A DNA stretch of 6,377 bases, taken from the NCBI GenBank assembly GCA_034086685.1, contig JAXDZY010000149.1, positions 1 through 6,377 on the forward strand, written 5' to 3'. The notes under the pieces are model-generated. The model had not been told where the DNA came from and did no database searches. It was given only the letters and a program-made list of their open reading frames with translations. Shown piece by piece: positions 6,341 through 6,377 of the stretch (position 1 is its first letter; each line of letters begins with the position of its first letter). This stretch comes from TWA4 sp034086685 (GTDB lineage Bacteria; Bacillota; Clostridia; Lachnospirales; Lachnospiraceae). Both the position numbers and the translations under genes were made by a program.

Positions 6341-6377
6341 ATGAGCGTTCAGTTATTGGATAAAACCAGGAAAATTA
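6341..6377 (+). CDS. codY: CodY, GTP/branched-chain amino acid-responsive global repressor (3' partial)
   Basis: Only 12 codons are inside the window, reading MSVQLLDKTRKI. This is the characteristic N-terminus of clostridial CodY, the start of its GAF ligand-binding domain. CodY binds isoleucine, leucine or valine (and GTP in many species) and represses genes for amino acid synthesis, transport and stationary-phase adaptation; the DNA-binding winged helix would lie well beyond the window edge. Identification rests on this short match, the strong ribosome binding site, the CodY-box-like operator upstream and the position downstream of topA. In Bacillus subtilis the dprA-topA and codY genes lie in the same neighbourhood with trmFO, xerC-type codV and clpQY between topA and codY; those genes are absent here. 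Confidence 0.88.
   Translation, partial: MSVQLLDKTRKI

Overview
The window looks like a core chromosomal segment from a low-to-mid GC Firmicute, most likely a Clostridia member of the Lachnospiraceae type. This is judged from protein flavour (clostridial DprA, TopA and S1), strong AGGAGG-type ribosome binding sites, canonical TTGACA/extended -10 promoters, and the presence of codY beside topA. The genus cannot be fixed from sequence reading alone. No RNA gene, mobile element, CRISPR array or long repeat is visible.

Layout from left to right: (1) the 3' end of a four-S1-domain, RpsA-like RNA-binding protein, open at the left edge and possibly the C-terminal half of an IspH-S1 fusion. It ends at a strong hairpin terminator with A- and T-tracts on both sides. 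(2) yifB/comM on the minus strand, a complete Mg-chelatase-like AAA+ protein converging on that terminator. (3) A 232-base divergent intergenic region with one predicted sigma-A promoter in each direction, both of extended -10 type, separated by a very AT-rich segment. (4) dprA, starting with TTG, followed after 13 bases by topA (DNA topoisomerase I with three C-terminal zinc ribbons). The topA ribosome binding site overlaps the dprA stop codon, so the two probably form an operon. (5) A 107-base gap and the first 12 codons of codY, the branched-chain amino acid/GTP-responsive global regulator.

Functionally, YifB/ComM (branch migration of recombination intermediates) and DprA (loading of RecA on incoming single-stranded DNA) are both natural-transformation factors. 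Here they share a divergent control region. TopA relaxes negative supercoils and is joined to dprA by transcription. The most informative regulatory signal is a near-consensus CodY box (13 of 15 positions by eye) lying between the -35 and -10 of the predicted codY promoter, which suggests that CodY represses its own gene. Otherwise this is largely a housekeeping region. I see no undescribed multi-gene system; the points of interest are regulatory architecture, gene order and a lineage-specific basic insertion in DprA.
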